Counted from the first letter of the stretch, positions 8,915 to 18,315 are shown. The stretch is DNA of 58,910 nt from Anaerolineae bacterium (GCA_016931895.1 JAFGDY010000065.1:1-58910); one strand, 5' to 3'. The notes: generated by a model not told the origin, from the letters alone. Translations and numbers: made by a program.

Positions 8915-9313
8915 CCTCCGCCAACTCGTCCGACTGCCCCTCAACGTTGGCCACCTGCACCGTGATCATCAGCATACATTTTCCCTCAAAGGGCGGGGCG
9001 TTATTTTCATTTTGCGCCTTAACCAAGGCCCAGGCATCTTTGTTTACAGGCACCACCGAAGTTCGCAGGCCATTCCAGGTGAGATTTTGGGATAGCGGCA
9101 AGCCTCCAGAGACATTGCCCCACCACAAGGCCGCCTCGGTAGCTTTAACGAAACTCCCGTTGCCTGCGCCGATACTGCCCCTGCTGTCGCCGTCAAATCC
9201 GGCGGGCCAAATCTATAGGCCATGATAGGGCCTAAGGAAAACATCAAACCGGTACACACCAGGGCTGCCCCAATGATGAGGGCAAAGGCTATTTTTTGTT
9301 TGTGGTTAGACAT
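8829..9313 (-). pseudogene. Membrane-anchored hypothetical protein, frameshifted; last gene of the glp operon
   Basis: ATG at 9313 has a strong GGAGGG site and overlaps the end of glpC by 8 bases, so it is translationally coupled. The first frame gives a cytoplasmic start (MSNHKQK), a membrane helix (about residues 8-28) and a short outer stretch. It then loses coherence near a CCCC run at 9178-9181. Adding one base there joins it to a second open frame (ending at 8829) that reads GNGSFVKATEAALWWG and onward to a coherent 100-residue domain. One missing base therefore explains the break: sequencing error or a recent mutation. The family is not recognised. The 3' end overlaps the convergent gene at 8198-8914. 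Confidence 0.55.
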
Positions 9314-10592
9314 CCCACCCTCCTTTCCCATAAGCCAGGCCATAGGCTTGCGCCAGCAGTTCCACCGGATGGATCATTTTAACCCCGGTCGCGTGGGCAA
9401 TCTGCCAGCGGCACGTCTCGCTATCGCAAATCGCCACGGCCGAACCTGACTGTTTGATCTGGTCAAACAAGGGCCGGCCTACATCCATGGCAATCTGGTA
9501 TTTCTCCTTTTTGTAGCCATACGTCCCGGCAATGCCGCAGCAATCAGCCTGCACGTGTTTGATAATGACCCCGGGAATCAACTCCATCAGGTCAATGGCG
9601 GGCAAACCCATATTGTGCGCCCGAAGCTGGCAGGGAAGGTGATAAGGCAGGCTGACCGGCAACGGCTGAAAATCGGTTTTCAGTTGACCGGCCTCGGCCA
9701 GTTCCAGCAGAAATTCGGAAATGTCGTAGGTTTGGTGGGCCACCAGCCGGGCGTCTTCGGTATCAATGTCCAAGATATGGCGGTAGTCTGATTTGAGGCT
9801 AAGGGTGCAACTGGTAGAGGCGCCCACAATCTTATACCCTTGCCGGGCGTACTTCACCAGCGATTTGATATTTTTACAGGCATTTTTCCGGGCTGCGTCA
9901 AACTCGGCATTGGAGAGCATGGGCAGGCCGCAGCAAACCTGTTTGGGCACAATCACCTCAAAGCCGTTGTGTTCCAGCACGGCCACGGCGGCTTTACCCA
10001 CATGCGGCTCGTAATAGTTGGCGCTGCAACCGTGAAAAAATACCACTTTTTTATCAGACACCAGTCGCCGGCCCGATTTTTGATGAACGCCCCGGTACCA
10101 CCCCCGAAACGTTTCCCAAGAAAAAAGCGGCATGGGGGCATGCCGGTGAATGCCCATCACTTGCTCGGTCAGCCAGCGAATGAAGGGATTGGTAAACATG
10201 AAGTTGGCCAGGGGGGCAAACGGACTGCCTAACATCCCTAACAATTCCGAACGCCCCAGCAGCCGGTTGCGCCAGGGAATGGATTTGCGCCGATACAGTT
10301 TGGCTCGGGCCTTGGCGTTCATCTCCATCACCTTCACCCCGTGCGGGCAAACCATAGTGCAAACGCCGCAGCCGCTACAATAATCCAAACTCTCATCCAC
10401 CGAAATTTCGTGCGGGCTGCGAAATCGCTGCGCCTGCGGCCCCACAAACTTAGGGCCGGGAAAAAGATCGGTCACGCGATGCACCGGGCAGTGAGAGGTG
10501 CAAATATTGCACTTGATACATAAATCGGCGGTATATTGCGCCTGCTCCCAGATAGAGAGGTTGAAATCATCCTGGATATTTTCAATGCTCAT
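9306..10592 (-). CDS. glpC: Anaerobic glycerol-3-phosphate dehydrogenase subunit C
   Basis: 428 residues. Two ferredoxin-type [4Fe-4S] motifs lie at the N-terminus (C25-x2-C28-x2-C31-x3-C35 and C72-x2-C75-x2-C78-x3-C82), followed by two CCG domains (VCCGLPML and DCCGIAGTYG). This is the standard GlpC build: the iron-sulphur subunit that passes electrons from the GlpAB dehydrogenase to the quinone pool at the membrane. Its ATG overlaps the glpB stop as ATGA, indicating coupled translation. Gene order glpA-glpB-glpC matches the classical operon. Confidence 0.93.
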   Translation of the reverse strand: MSIENIQDDFNLSIWEQAQYTADLCIKCNICTSHCPVHRVTDLFPGPKFVGPQAQRFRSPHEISVDESLDYCSGCGVCTMVCPHGVKVMEMNAKARAKLYRRKSIPWRNRLLGRSELLGMLGSPFAPLANFMFTNPFIRWLTEQVMGIHRHAPMPLFSWETFRGWYRGVHQKSGRRLVSDKKVVFFHGCSANYYEPHVGKAAVAVLEHNGFEVIVPKQVCCGLPMLSNAEFDAARKNACKNIKSLVKYARQGYKIVGASTSCTLSLKSDYRHILDIDTEDARLVAHQTYDISEFLLELAEAGQLKTDFQPLPVSLPYHLPCQLRAHNMGLPAIDLMELIPGVIIKHVQADCCGIAGTYGYKKEKYQIAMDVGRPLFDQIKQSGSAVAICDSETCRWQIAHATGVKMIHPVELLAQAYGLAYGKGGWDV

Positions 10593-11875
10593 AAAGAAGG
10601 CTCACTGTAACTCAAAATTTGTTTCACCACGGCGGCTGCCGTAGCCAGGGCCACCCCGCCGCCGGTGCGGCCGGCTATCCAATTTGCGCCGGCCAGCAAC
10701 GCGCCCGCCACAAATAAATTCTCGGCCAAAGGCGCACCGTCTTCAGCAACCGGATTGAGCCGTCGGTTGGCCCGCACCCCGTAATCAAAAACCGGCTGGC
10801 CCTGCGGCGACAGGAACTGCGGCGCAAACCATTGGTGGCGGTCCGGGTTGGCCCGCACCGGCAGGCCAAAAATCGGCTCCCACATCCGGCCTTGATCGTC
10901 GGTTTGCAGGCCGCCGCCAAAGATGCCGCCCGTGGCCAACACATAGTTTTCGGCCGCAAGTGGTTTCAAACGGCTGGCCGTTTCCAGCCGGATTTGCCTG
11001 ACCCGCCCGTTTTCAATTATTCCATCAACCACTTTACCGCCAATGAGCAACCGCCCCCCGGCCTCCAGGAAAACTTTTTGCAAAGCTTCAAATAAACGGC
11101 GGCCCGGCGCCGATGGCGGCAAGGTGCTGATTTCAAAAACAGGTTTGCCCAGGCGCTGCTGCAAATCGGCCAGCACATCGGCGTGTTGGGCTAACCCCAA
11201 AACCGCCGGAAAACCAATCCGGCCATAACCCCGGCCTTTATTTTTGACAGCCCTGACCACCTGCTGCCGGAACTGGGGCTGCTCAAAAGCGGCGGCCAAC
11301 TCAAGGGGGGTGACGTTCATTTTGCCCGCCACGGGAGCGGGCGCGTCAAGGGTTAGCGCCGCCGCCTGCACTCCCAATTTTTGCTCGTTCAGGTTTTGAG
11401 TCATCAACGCCGGATAAAAATCGCGCAACTCTTTGAAGCCCACAATGAGCATCCGGCCCCTGACATTCAGGTCGCCATTGGCCATCGAGGCCGGAGCCAG
11501 GCAGGTGGGATGCACGGCCCCGACCGCGCCGGGCAACAGCCAATTCCGGTCAACAACGCCCCGGTAATCCAGCTTCCCCCGGACCAACTCCAAAAACGCA
11601 GTTAGCCCGGCCCGAATATTATCCGGGCCGGCCAGATGGTAAGGGTGTTCCGGCTTTTCGGCCAAAAAGTCGCTCAATTTAGCCAAAGGGTTATCCACCG
11701 GCGCCGGCGAATCCGCCGGTTGAAAGCCTAACACGTCCATTGCGCCGGAAGATAACAACAACGCTCCCATGCCCTGGGCCACCAAAAGCACTTTTTTATT
11801 GGCCCGGGCCAATTGGCAGGCCGCGGTCAGGCCGGTCAGGCCCGCGCCAATCACAATTGTTTCGTACTTGCTCAT
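10589..11875 (-). CDS. glpB: Anaerobic glycerol-3-phosphate dehydrogenase subunit B
   Basis: Flavoprotein of the GlpB type. The N-terminus reads MSKYETIVIGAGLTGLTAA, a dinucleotide-binding Rossmann fold (GAGLTG). The ATG at 11875 is preferred over a TTG at 11899 because of the AGAAAGG site about 10 bases upstream. The C-terminus ends in a GlpB-like second FAD contact region (AGRTGGGVALATA). The subunit works with GlpA and GlpC to oxidise glycerol-3-phosphate to dihydroxyacetone phosphate in anaerobic or microaerobic respiration. It lies 62 bases after glpA and overlaps glpC by 4. Confidence 0.9.
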   Translation of the reverse strand: MSKYETIVIGAGLTGLTAACQLARANKKVLLVAQGMGALLLSSGAMDVLGFQPADSPAPVDNPLAKLSDFLAEKPEHPYHLAGPDNIRAGLTAFLELVRGKLDYRGVVDRNWLLPGAVGAVHPTCLAPASMANGDLNVRGRMLIVGFKELRDFYPALMTQNLNEQKLGVQAAALTLDAPAPVAGKMNVTPLELAAAFEQPQFRQQVVRAVKNKGRGYGRIGFPAVLGLAQHADVLADLQQRLGKPVFEISTLPPSAPGRRLFEALQKVFLEAGGRLLIGGKVVDGIIENGRVRQIRLETASRLKPLAAENYVLATGGIFGGGLQTDDQGRMWEPIFGLPVRANPDRHQWFAPQFLSPQGQPVFDYGVRANRRLNPVAEDGAPLAENLFVAGALLAGANWIAGRTGGGVALATAAAVVKQILSYSEPSL

Positions 11876-11937
11876 ATCCTTTGGCCTTTCTGTTAGCAAC
11901 GAACAACAAAGGGCACACGACGAAACCGCGCCCCGCG

Positions 11938-13551
11938 TCAGGGCAGTTCAAAATAGCCTTCGGTCTCTATCTCGCCCACGCGACCTTCAGCCCACCGCCT
12001 CAAATTTAGGGGCAATTTATCCAAACCCAGCAACCCCTGATAAATGCCCTGGTCTAACTGCGCCTGGCGCAAATTTTGGCCCCACAACACGGGCAACATT
12101 CCCTTCCACCGTTCCTGCAAAAAATCAAGCAGGGCCTGGTTGACCTGTTGCGCCGGAAGGTTTTTTTGCTCCTGCAAAATACCCGCCGCCCGGTAAGCGC
12201 AGAAACCGCCCTGACACGGGCCCATCCCCACCCGCAAATCGCGGCGCAGGTCATTGATAATGTTTTGCTCATGGCGGGCCAGGCCGGCCTCAATTTGGGG
12301 CCGGGTGACCAACTCACATTCGCAAATAAGTTGCTCTTCTATTCCGGCTTTTTCCACCTTTTCCAAACGGCTTCCCAGCCGGTGGAACGCGCGCCTGCCC
12401 GGGGGAGAAAGAATGGTGTCGGCGGTGCGGCCGGCACGTTTGGTGTTGAGTTTTTGGCACACCAGGTCAACCGTTTCCGCGGCCATCAAACGATAGGTGG
12501 TCCATTTACCGCCGGTAATGGTGACAAAATTATCCACCCCATCGCGGGGGGCATGGTCTAACAGGGCGTGGCCGCGCGTGAGCGAGCGCATATCTTGGCC
12601 CACATTTTGTTCCTGGTACAGGGGGCGCACCCCGGCCCAGGCCCGCAGGGGGCGGAACCGTTTGAGAGAGGGGATCAAGGCCGCGCCGTTATCCAGCATC
12701 TTCCGCACTTCCCAATCCTCAATGGCGTAACAATCCGGGTTGGGCACGCTCACCGAGGTGGTGCCAATAACGGCCACCGTGCCAACGGGCACCAAAATAT
12801 CGCCGTCTCCGACGGGCCGGCAGCGATGAATAATGGTGTTCACCAGCCGGTAGTTCATGGCCACCAACGTGCCCTTGCTGGAATGCACCGTCACCCGGCA
12901 ACCGGCCAGGGCCGCCACCCGGCCGGCCCATGGGCCGGCGGCGTTCACCAGCAGATCGCACGCCACCCTCATTTCTTCGCCGGTAACAGTGTTTTTGACC
13001 GTCGCCCCGGTCGCCCGGTCCTGTTCAACCGTAACCCCCACTACTTCGTGGTACAGCAAAATTTCCGCGCCGTATGCCGCCGCCGCCTCAACCAGGGTTT
13101 GACAGGTTTCCCAGGTTTCCACGCTGGCATCGGGCGTTAAAAAACTCCGCCTAATTTGAGGATTAAGCAGCGGCTCCCGGCGCAGGGCCTCGGCCACAGA
13201 AATTTCCTCGATGGGAATGCCGACTTCCTGGCATGTTTGATAGAGCGCCTCGGCGTAATCCGGCGGGTCTTCCGGCGTGACCACAAAAATATGGCCGCAA
13301 TCCTCGATACAGTGGGGCAGGATTTTGCGTAAAATAAAATTTTCCCGAATGCACTCCCGGGCCGTTGCGGCGTCTTTGACCGCATACCTGGCCCCACTGT
13401 GCAGCAGGCCGTGGAACCGGCCAGAGGTGCCATTAGATAATCCGCCCCGTTCTAACAAAATACACTTGAAGCCCCGTTGAGCCAGGTCAAAGAGAACGCC
13501 GCAGCCGGTCACGCCGCCGCCAATAACCAGCACTTCTGTTGATTTTTTCAT
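11938..13551 (-). CDS. glpA: Anaerobic glycerol-3-phosphate dehydrogenase subunit A
   Basis: 537 residues from ATG 13551 (an in-frame TTG two codons earlier is less likely). The N-terminal FAD site reads VLVIGGGVTGCG, followed by the DAO-family TSGRFHGLLHSGARY motif typical of GlpA/GlpD. The C-terminus carries a BFD-like [2Fe-2S] domain (CECE, then GPCQGGFC), which separates GlpA from the aerobic GlpD. It is the catalytic subunit of the GlpABC complex and the first gene of the operon. The 90 bases upstream show no convincing promoter. Confidence 0.93.
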   Translation of the reverse strand: MKKSTEVLVIGGGVTGCGVLFDLAQRGFKCILLERGGLSNGTSGRFHGLLHSGARYAVKDAATARECIRENFILRKILPHCIEDCGHIFVVTPEDPPDYAEALYQTCQEVGIPIEEISVAEALRREPLLNPQIRRSFLTPDASVETWETCQTLVEAAAAYGAEILLYHEVVGVTVEQDRATGATVKNTVTGEEMRVACDLLVNAAGPWAGRVAALAGCRVTVHSSKGTLVAMNYRLVNTIIHRCRPVGDGDILVPVGTVAVIGTTSVSVPNPDCYAIEDWEVRKMLDNGAALIPSLKRFRPLRAWAGVRPLYQEQNVGQDMRSLTRGHALLDHAPRDGVDNFVTITGGKWTTYRLMAAETVDLVCQKLNTKRAGRTADTILSPPGRRAFHRLGSRLEKVEKAGIEEQLICECELVTRPQIEAGLARHEQNIINDLRRDLRVGMGPCQGGFCAYRAAGILQEQKNLPAQQVNQALLDFLQERWKGMLPVLWGQNLRQAQLDQGIYQGLLGLDKLPLNLRRWAEGRVGEIETEGYFELP

Positions 13552-13640
13552 CAGCAAACCCCAATTCTTTCGCCAAAAAAAGAAAAGCCATTACGGGCCA
13601 CAGTGGCTCATTTTACACCCAAGGTGAATTTTTTCCTACT

Positions 13641-13990
13641 TTATCGCTCACCCCCAGGAGACGACAAATTGACGTTAGTAAAACGGCCATCCGGCGCAAT
13701 CAAAACAACGCCCAATAAGGACGACGCCATAGGTTCAACAGCAGAATCATAGTTGACCCCCACCTGCAAATCGTACAAGCCAGGAGGCAGATTGGCCCTG
13801 GCCAGGGGACAACGGCTTTGGACAATGGCTTTGGGTGTGTCCACTTCAGCGACAAAACCAGGAGCCAGAGTACAAGTCAACCACTGCCGTTTTCCGCCAA
13901 CGGCGGTTGCGCCCGGCGGATAAACGCCCCGGGTAGGCGCCAGGCCCACCAACAATTGAGGCGCTGGCGAGGCCAAATTCTGCCAGAAGA
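13641..13990 (-). pseudogene. Detached C-terminal part of the glycosyltransferase, out of frame
   Basis: In the next frame after the stop of the membrane glycosyltransferase, an open stretch begins SGNLTLFWQNLASPAP and continues as a compact beta-rich domain of about 110 residues ending SSPGGER. Inserting one base near 13996-14000 (within the GGCC before the TCAGCGGC stretch) fuses it to the glycosyltransferase as YNL-A-LSGNLTLFWQ. It has no convincing start or ribosome site of its own, so it is best read as the separated C-terminal domain. Confidence 0.5.
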
Positions 13991-13993
13991 GGG

Positions 13994-15772
13994 TCAGGTT
14001 GCCGCTGAGGCCAGGTTGTAGCCAAAGGTGGTAAAAACGTCGGGCCGGCTGTTGGCCTGGCGGTCAACGCGATGTTCAATGGGGTTACGATAAACCAACA
14101 CGTAATCCAACCCTTGTAACCTCAGACGATACGCGGGTATTTGGTGCCGGTAAAAATATCGCCACTGCTCCGGCCATTGCAAATTTCGCTGCACCAGGTT
14201 GTAATAATAAACAAAATAATCGGCCTGCATAATGCCGCCCACAGAACTATTCAGGCAGAAAACCCGGCTCACCGAAAAAGGGCGGAACATGCTGCAAAAT
14301 CGCTCCACCACCACCCGCGCCGATCCCGCCTCCGGTTGTTGGTTCAGGTAAGCGGCGGCCTCGTTGAGGCCCTCGCCCCAGCCAATAATGGTCATCAAAC
14401 GCGCCGCGCCGGGCATGCCGCCAAACAACGGGTTGTAATAGGTGAGGTAGTAGGGGTAGTGGGCCAGCGCCCACCAGCCCTGGACGAGCACAATGAGGCC
14501 GCTCAACAGCCAAACATTCCAGGAACGGGCCAAACGTTGGGCAAGCAACGCTCTTAATTGCTCCAGCAGCCGGAGCAGGCCCAGCGCGGCAAACACGTCA
14601 AGCATCACAAAACCCGGCAAAAAGTAGCGCACCATTTTTTTGTTGGAGAGGGTCACCAACAACCATAAAAAAGCCACAAACAACAACAAAGCCAGTTCCA
14701 CCCGGCGCGTTTTCACCAAATAACGCCAAGCGCGCCTTCGCCAAAAGGCGCAGCCAAACACCGCCAGCCCGCCCGCCAGGCCCGCTACTTCAAACGGCGT
14801 GGCCCGCAACAGCCATCCCACCGGATAAAATAAAAGGCCGGGGTCTTTGGAAACTGCGCCCAAAAAATAGTGGGTGTGGCCCTCTTCGGCCAGCGTTGTG
14901 CTGGCGTCAAAGATAACTTTGACCACCTGGACGGGGATCACCCACATAGCCGGGAAAAAGGCCATAAAGGTTAAACCGGCTCCCAGCCCCCAACAAACCG
15001 TTTCAACCGACAGCCGCCGGATGTTCCTGACGGACCCTTTTTGTTCCAACCAACGGTAATACCAGGTAAACCCGGCCAGGATAAGCACGTAAGGCGGCAG
15101 CAGCCAACTGACCTGTTTGCTCAGTAAAGCCAATCCCCCCAACCCCGCCGACAGCCCCAACCAGGGCCAGGGCCAATTTTTTAACCAGTAACCCGTGAGC
15201 GCAAGCACGGAAAGGGCCATGAACGCCGCCGTCAGGGCATCATGGTGCAGTACGCGGGAAAGAGCGATGTGGAAAGGGTGCAACGCCACCAACAGCGCGG
15301 CGACCACGGCAACGCCATCATTGAACAATCGCTGCAAGAATATGTAAAAAAAGAACACAAAGAGCGTCCCGGCCACCGCCAGGGGGAAGCGGATGGAGGG
15401 AATGAGGGCCGGGTCTAAGGGATAGGTGGGCAGTTCTTGCAGAAATGCGCTTAAATCCAGCAGTGTGTTCGCCTGCCGGTAATGGAGCAGCAAGCCCAGG
15501 CTGCCGGCCCACATGGTGGTGACGCCGGGATAACCAATTTGCAGGGTACAGCCCAGGCCGCTGGTGGCAAATTCGCGGCCCCATTCTACCGCCGGACATT
15601 CCTGCCCCGGAAACAATAACCCCAGCAAAAACCAGCGCGAGCGATCAAGCCAGCGGGGTTCGTCAAAAGTGATAAAGCCGTCCAGGGCCGGCAGGCGGGC
15701 CGATAAGGCTAAGGCAAAAAGAGTAAGAGAGACGGCCCCCTGTTTTAAAAAAGCAGTTTTTTGGAAATTCAT
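13994..15772 (-). CDS. Polytopic glycosyltransferase of GT-C (family 39-like) type, probably C-terminally truncated by frameshift
   Basis: 592 residues with about ten membrane helices. The first periplasmic loop has the DE motif typical of dolichol/polyprenyl-phosphate mannosyltransferase-like enzymes (FITFDEPRW, about residues 34-42), and GYPGVTTMW follows. Such enzymes move a sugar from a lipid-phosphate carrier to an acceptor outside the membrane. A soluble tail begins near residue 470 and is cut by an early stop: the tail continues in another frame to 13641. The ribosome site is weak; a perfect inverted repeat spans the stop of the preceding gene and may affect coupling. Substrate unknown. 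Confidence 0.8.
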   Translation of the reverse strand: MNFQKTAFLKQGAVSLTLFALALSARLPALDGFITFDEPRWLDRSRWFLLGLLFPGQECPAVEWGREFATSGLGCTLQIGYPGVTTMWAGSLGLLLHYRQANTLLDLSAFLQELPTYPLDPALIPSIRFPLAVAGTLFVFFFYIFLQRLFNDGVAVVAALLVALHPFHIALSRVLHHDALTAAFMALSVLALTGYWLKNWPWPWLGLSAGLGGLALLSKQVSWLLPPYVLILAGFTWYYRWLEQKGSVRNIRRLSVETVCWGLGAGLTFMAFFPAMWVIPVQVVKVIFDASTTLAEEGHTHYFLGAVSKDPGLLFYPVGWLLRATPFEVAGLAGGLAVFGCAFWRRRAWRYLVKTRRVELALLLFVAFLWLLVTLSNKKMVRYFLPGFVMLDVFAALGLLRLLEQLRALLAQRLARSWNVWLLSGLIVLVQGWWALAHYPYYLTYYNPLFGGMPGAARLMTIIGWGEGLNEAAAYLNQQPEAGSARVVVERFCSMFRPFSVSRVFCLNSSVGGIMQADYFVYYYNLVQRNLQWPEQWRYFYRHQIPAYRLRLQGLDYVLVYRNPIEHRVDRQANSRPDVFTTFGYNLASAAT

Positions 15773-15782
15773 TATCTTGCCA

Positions 15783-15815
15783 AGAGCCTAAAGGTTTTGA
15801 AAATCTTTAGGCTCT
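15783..15815. repeat. Perfect 11-bp inverted repeat across a stop codon
   Basis: AGAGCCTAAAG (15783-15793) and CTTTAGGCTCT (15805-15815) are exact inverted complements with an 11-base loop. The hairpin contains the last codons and stop of the membrane protein at 15788 and ends about 10 bases before the next ATG. It has no following T-run, so it does not look like an intrinsic terminator. Confidence 0.7.
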
Positions 15816-16519
15816 GGATAAACTCTTGTCGTCCAAAACACCATCGCCAGGTGAATAATCCAGAGCCAGCATAGATTGGGGCGGTAATAAAAGATAGCAG
15901 AGGTCAAAATCAAAATAATGATGGTCAACAAAAATGGCGGGGTTTGCGCCAACCGTTTTTTTTGCCGCCGGGCCAGCAGCGCCATCTCCAGGATAGCCCA
16001 CGCTGCGCCCAGCACAAGGCCCAGGTAACGGTCGCCGGTGATCAGGCCAAACAGCGCCCAATAAAAAGCCCAATGGAGGGTGCAGTAGACGGTGTCAAGC
16101 GCAGAGGTTTGAACCGGCTGCGGCCTGATCCCATAATGAGCCAATGCCCAGGTAAGGCCACCCCAAATAAACAGGGCCATCAGGCCGGCCCCCAACACCG
16201 GCCCGCCATCAGCCAGGTTGTCCAGCAGCATCAAGGCAACGGCTTTGGGCAAACCGGCCACCGGCGAGCTTTGGTTGGCCCGCGAGGCAAAATTTTCAAA
16301 ACCTTGCAAGCCCAACATCCTGGCCGGAAACAGGCCAAAAACCAGGGCCAAATAGGGCAATCCGACAAAATAAAAAAATTCAGCGGTGCGAGCAGGCCAC
16401 CGCTGCGCCAACTTTGGCCAGGTTTGAGGCTTTGGTTGTTTATTTTTGAGCCACCACCAGCCGGTCGGCAAGGCCAGTGATAGTAAAGCCAAGCCGCCCG
16501 CCCACCATTGTTGGGGCAT
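15788..16519 (-). CDS. Hypothetical polytopic membrane protein
   Basis: 243 residues and about six hydrophobic segments with short loops; no motif I recognise. The ATG at 16519 overlaps the stop of the histidine kinase as TGATG, so the two are translationally coupled and probably act together. An in-frame TTG one codon earlier (16522) is possible. The final codons lie inside a perfect hairpin. It might be a membrane partner of the kinase or of the glycosyltransferase downstream; the sequence does not decide. Confidence 0.7.
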   Translation of the reverse strand: MPQQWWAGGLALLSLALPTGWWWLKNKQPKPQTWPKLAQRWPARTAEFFYFVGLPYLALVFGLFPARMLGLQGFENFASRANQSSPVAGLPKAVALMLLDNLADGGPVLGAGLMALFIWGGLTWALAHYGIRPQPVQTSALDTVYCTLHWAFYWALFGLITGDRYLGLVLGAAWAILEMALLARRQKKRLAQTPPFLLTIIILILTSAIFYYRPNLCWLWIIHLAMVFWTTRVYPEPKDFQNL

Positions 16520-18252
16520 CAACCGGTGCGCTCCGCAGCCTGCTCAAAAGGAATTTGCACTCTAACGGCAGTGCCTCGTCCCGGAGCGGATTCCAGCGAG
16601 CAACGTCCCCCCACGGCCTGGGACCGTTCCTCAATGTTGATCAAACCCAAACTGGTGCGTTGATCGTAAGTGGACTTGGTGGCGTCCACGTCAAAGCCAA
16701 CGCCGTTATCCCTTATCTCCACAAACAAGGAGCCGCGTTGGGCAAACAGATTAATATTGACCTTGGTGGCCTGGGAGTGTTTTTTAGCATTGCCAATCGC
16801 TTCTTCAATGATGGCAAAAACAACTCCCTCAGCTTCCGAACCCAATTGCCCGTTATAGCCCTGGTTGGTCAGGGTAACGTCAAAGATTTCGTTGGTGCGC
16901 AGTCGCTCCACATATTGCTCCAGCGCGGCCAACAAACCCTGGGTTTCCAAAATAACCGGGCGCATGGTAAAGAGCATGGTTCTGATCTCGTGGGTGGTGC
17001 TTTGGGCAATTTCTTCAACTTTAACAATTTCCTCGTAAGCTTTGTCTACATCTTTGTTTTGCAGCACCATTTTAATAAAGTTGAGACGCATGGCCATGGC
17101 GGCAATGGACTGGGTAGGGCCGTCGTGCAGGTCCCGGGCCAACTTGCGGCGGGCTTCGGCCTCTTTTTCCAAAATGCGCTGCTGCTCAAGTTGCAGGTCC
17201 TCAAAAAGCTGGGCGTTTTGCAGGGCAATAATGGCCTGGCTGCAAAAAGTAGCCAGGAGCGCGGCATGGTCTTCGGTGTAAAAATCGGGTTTGGTGGTGC
17301 AAAAAAGGACCACGCCATAAGTGGTAAAACCCGCCCGCAACGGCGCGCAAATGGCCGAGCGGATGCCGGGGGTTGAAGCAAACGAAGTCAACCCTTTATC
17401 CTGATTTGCCCGGTGGGTAATCTTGACCTCGGCGGTGTGAATGGCCCGGCCAATCAAACCTTCCTCGCCGCTTACCTTCCGCCCTTCATCCCGGCGGGCG
17501 ATGTTGTGTCCCGCTACCAGGGTCAACTGATTGCCATCCCCCTCTCCTTCAAAGAGCAGCACCATGCCTACCGTGGTTTCGTCTTCCACCCCTGTTTCGG
17601 CCATCGCCGAAAAGGCCAGGTCAATCATGGCCCGCAACACCTGGCGGTAGTTGAGGGTGGAGCTTAAGGTTAAAGCCATCTCGGAAACCAACCGGCCTCG
17701 CTCATTGCTAAGACGCAGGCGTTCCAATTCCGCTTCATTACTGCGTTCTATCGCTTCCACCCGCCGCCGGACAAACAGGCCGGGTATAGCGCCGGCCGTA
17801 AACAGAACCAGGGCCGCGATACCAATGGTGGATACGGCTTCAATCAATTCTGCCCGTTTAACCTCGCCGCCGGTCAAAATAGGGGCCAGGGTGATGCCAT
17901 AACTTAACACAATAGGAAAGGCGCTCAAAAGACCGGCCTCGGTATCCCAACGCACCCCGGCCATAATCACGGGGAGCAGCATGAGGGGCAACAAAAGGGG
18001 CGCCAGCGCGTGTAACATCACCAACAGGGCAATGGCAATGGCCACGTCTAAAATAGCCGCCCCTATCGCCAGCCAATTTGGATAATAATTGGCCCACAAC
18101 AGGCCCACGTAAATGCCGTTCAGGGCAAAACCGACGGCAACCAGGATGAGCAATTGCAGAAAATAAGGCGACGGCTCGGCGGTAAACAATGCTTCCACCA
18201 GCACAAACGCAGCCACCAAAAACAGCCACAGCCACCTGAGATTAGACACCAA
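16519..18252 (-). CDS. Membrane sensor histidine kinase, NarL/DegS type, with GAF domain
   Basis: Five or six N-terminal membrane helices (about 5-155 counted from TTG 18252), a coiled stretch (165-195), a GAF domain (about 200-340), then the HisKA_3 dimerisation region with phospho-acceptor H376 in LARDLHDGPTQS and an HATPase domain ending in DNGVGFD and GLINIEERSQAVGG. It would autophosphorylate on H376 and pass phosphate to a LuxR-type response regulator, which is not adjacent. The true start is probably upstream: a perfect promoter (18330-18358) and an AGGAGG site (18310-18315) place initiation near 18300-18306, where the in-frame codons are ATC ATC GTC. The reading frame is open from there to TTG 18252, adding about 17 residues. 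Confidence 0.88.
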   Translation of the reverse strand: MVSNLRWLWLFLVAAFVLVEALFTAEPSPYFLQLLILVAVGFALNGIYVGLLWANYYPNWLAIGAAILDVAIAIALLVMLHALAPLLLPLMLLPVIMAGVRWDTEAGLLSAFPIVLSYGITLAPILTGGEVKRAELIEAVSTIGIAALVLFTAGAIPGLFVRRRVEAIERSNEAELERLRLSNERGRLVSEMALTLSSTLNYRQVLRAMIDLAFSAMAETGVEDETTVGMVLLFEGEGDGNQLTLVAGHNIARRDEGRKVSGEEGLIGRAIHTAEVKITHRANQDKGLTSFASTPGIRSAICAPLRAGFTTYGVVLFCTTKPDFYTEDHAALLATFCSQAIIALQNAQLFEDLQLEQQRILEKEAEARRKLARDLHDGPTQSIAAMAMRLNFIKMVLQNKDVDKAYEEIVKVEEIAQSTTHEIRTMLFTMRPVILETQGLLAALEQYVERLRTNEIFDVTLTNQGYNGQLGSEAEGVVFAIIEEAIGNAKKHSQATKVNINLFAQRGSLFVEIRDNGVGFDVDATKSTYDQRTSLGLINIEERSQAVGGRCSLESAPGRGTAVRVQIPFEQAAERTG

Positions 18253-18309
18253 CCAATCCAGGGCCAGGGGATTTAACGGTTTGCTTTCAGTTGACTCGAC
18301 GATGATGGG

Positions 18310-18315
18310 CCTCCT
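18310..18315 (-). promoter_or_regulatory. Strong ribosome-binding site AGGAGG with no canonical start codon
   Basis: A perfect AGGAGG on the minus strand lies 6 bases before an in-frame ATC (18303-18301) and 3 before another (18306-18304). No ATG, GTG or TTG is in range. The first ordinary start in frame is TTG 18252, 57 bases further on. Confidence 0.6.

Noticed and set aside
12568-13140. Long plus-strand frames opposite glpA
   Set aside because: glpA has full FAD and BFD motifs on the other strand; these frames come from codon bias.
16477-17376. 299-residue plus-strand frame
   Set aside because: Antisense shadow of the histidine kinase catalytic region.
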